From QHXQ01 sp963788965 (lineage in GTDB: Bacteria; Acidobacteriota; Blastocatellia; Pyrinomonadales; Pyrinomonadaceae), in NCBI GenBank assembly GCA_963788965.1, contig CAWBIK010000008.1, positions 124,001-188,000 on the forward strand: 64,000 bases of DNA, in the 5' to 3' direction. Shown in pieces: positions 63,036 to 64,000 of this stretch (positions are counted from its first letter, which is position 1; every line of letters begins with the position of its first letter). Under the pieces are notes generated by a model that was not told the origin of the DNA, did no database searches, and was given only the letters and a program-made list of their open reading frames with translations. Position numbers and translations under genes: made by a program.

Positions 63036-64000
63036 ATGACAAAAAAACTAACCCGTCGCACTTTTCTGAAATCGTCCGCCGCCATCGTTGGGTTGAGTCT
63101 AACGCTGCCGACTTGCACCGACGCGCAACGCGTGCGGCTTAACACGCAACGCACCGCAGGCCCGAAACCGCTCACCGCCTACGACCAACAGGTGCGCGCG
63201 CTGTTGGCCACGATGACGCTCGAAGAGAAGATCGGGCAGATGACGCAGGCGGAGATCACAGGGTTGAAGGACGAGGCCGACGTGGGCCGTTATTTCCTCG
63301 GCTCGCTGTTGAGCGGCGGCAGCGCCGACCCCAAGACGGGCAACGGCCTCAAAGATTGGACGGACATGTACGACGCCTACCAGTCGCTCGCACTTAAAAC
63401 GCGACTGGCGATCCCGCTGCTCTACGGCATCGACGCCGTACACGGGCACAGCAACGTCTTAGGGGCTGTCGTCTTCCCGCACAACATCGGGCTTGGTTGC
63501 ACGCGTAACCCGCAACTGGTCGAACAGGCGGCGCGCGTGACGGCTAACGAAGTGCGCGCGACCGGCATCAACTGGACGTTTGCGCCCTGCGTTGCCGTGG
63601 CGCGCGACGAGCGTTGGGGGCGCACTTACGAAGGCTTCGGCGAGACGCCGGAGTTGGCGCGGACACTGGGCGGCGCGGCCGTGCGTGGTCTACAGGGCAA
63701 AGGGCTAGACGATCCACTCGGCGTCCTCGCGTGCGCCAAACATTTCGTCGGCGACGGCGGCACGTTGCACGGCACAGGCATGTTGAAAAGCCGCAACGCA
63801 ACCGAGCACTGGCCGCTCGACCGTGGCGACACGCGGCTCAGCGAAAGCGAATTGAAAGAGTTGCACATGCAGGGCTACGTCGCGGCCATCGCGGCCGGCG
63901 TCGGTTCGATCATGCCCTCGTACAACAGTTGGAACGGCGTCAAGTGTTCGGGCAGCAAGCGGCTGTTGACGGAAATTTTGAAACAAGAACTTGGCTTCGC
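63036..64000 (+). CDS. Glycoside hydrolase family 3 (partial, Tat-exported beta-glucosidase-like)
   Basis: The frame is open to the right edge, giving 321 residues. The N-terminus is a Tat-type signal: MTKKLTRRTFLKSSAAIVGLSLTLPTC, with the twin arginine RRTFLK. The GH3 N-terminal domain follows: LLATMTLEEKIGQMTQAEITG, IPLLYGIDAVHGHSNVLGAVVFPHNIGLG, RDERWGRTYEGFGETPELA, VLACAKHFVGDGGT and VGSIMPSYNSWNG. The catalytic nucleophile region (the SDW-type strand) lies beyond the window. GH3 enzymes remove terminal beta-linked glucose or xylose. The Tat route implies folding before export. The start is chosen at the ATG before the twin arginine. Confidence 0.9.
   Translation, partial: MTKKLTRRTFLKSSAAIVGLSLTLPTCTDAQRVRLNTQRTAGPKPLTAYDQQVRALLATMTLEEKIGQMTQAEITGLKDEADVGRYFLGSLLSGGSADPKTGNGLKDWTDMYDAYQSLALKTRLAIPLLYGIDAVHGHSNVLGAVVFPHNIGLGCTRNPQLVEQAARVTANEVRATGINWTFAPCVAVARDERWGRTYEGFGETPELARTLGGAAVRGLQGKGLDDPLGVLACAKHFVGDGGTLHGTGMLKSRNATEHWPLDRGDTRLSESELKELHMQGYVAAIAAGVGSIMPSYNSWNGVKCSGSKRLLTEILKQELGF

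Noticed and set aside
1..64000. CRISPR arrays, tRNA or rRNA genes, prophage or IS elements
   Set aside because: I saw no regularly spaced direct repeats, no tRNA-like cloverleaf with a GTTCRANNC loop, and no transposase or integrase motifs. The repeats present are intergenic inverted ones and one in-frame coding repeat.

Overview
The window is GC-rich bacterial DNA with Gram-negative features: a type IV pilus or type II secretin, PilT, a Kdo-type cytidylyltransferase and two PEP-CTERM proteins. Hanks-type kinase, MEDS, FecR, DUF4388 and PQQ-propeller proteins are also present. This mix, with short-period intergenic repeats, fits Acidobacteriota (Blastocatellia-like). That assignment is inference; there is no rRNA or marker alignment behind it.

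Layout. 0-9 kb: a partial PQQ-propeller protein, a bacterial GH47 alpha-mannosidase, an AlkA-family glycosylase, a MEDS histidine kinase-receiver hybrid, a second PQQ-propeller protein, a nitrilase-family amidohydrolase and a small HExxH protein with a secreted partner. 9.5-16 kb: a fatty-acid desaturase, a two-component pair, a secreted TPR protein with a lipoprotein, and a PEP-CTERM protein. 16-19 kb: a secreted subtilase carrying a degenerate ClpB-like AAA domain and a VVMGDG repeat tail. 19-26.5 kb: GNAT, GGDEF-EAL, a TPR-secretin-cohesin protein, a SET protein and DUF427. 26.5-32 kb: a kdsB-led surface-saccharide operon and a TonB-like/DUF4388 pair. 32.5-41 kb: a GAF-PP2C phosphatase, PilT, a metalloprotease-like lipoprotein, a FecR protein, a CrtI-like oxidoreductase and a CPBP protease. 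41-52 kb: nudix, accD-folC, then the core operon rimP-nusA-infB-rbfA-nrnA, and YqeY. 52-64 kb: a TIR domain fused to a biotin-carrier domain, uvrA, a membrane Ser/Thr kinase, an M50-like peptidase, moaC-moeA, a CHRD PEP-CTERM protein and a partial Tat-exported GH3 enzyme.

At least sixteen one-base frame breaks interrupt otherwise well conserved genes, including infB, nusA, accD, folC and uvrA (four breaks). Removing or adding one base at each restores normal family length and motifs. Because most of these genes are essential, the breaks are most likely uncorrected sequencing indels. Such genes are annotated here as one CDS each, with the break positions given.

The most unusual items are the Clp-like domain in a subtilase (16136-18759), the TIR-biotinyl carrier fusion (52179-52951), and a set of long intergenic inverted repeats. 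Several of those repeats are built of 7- or 8-base tandem units, and they include both junctions of infB-rbfA-nrnA.
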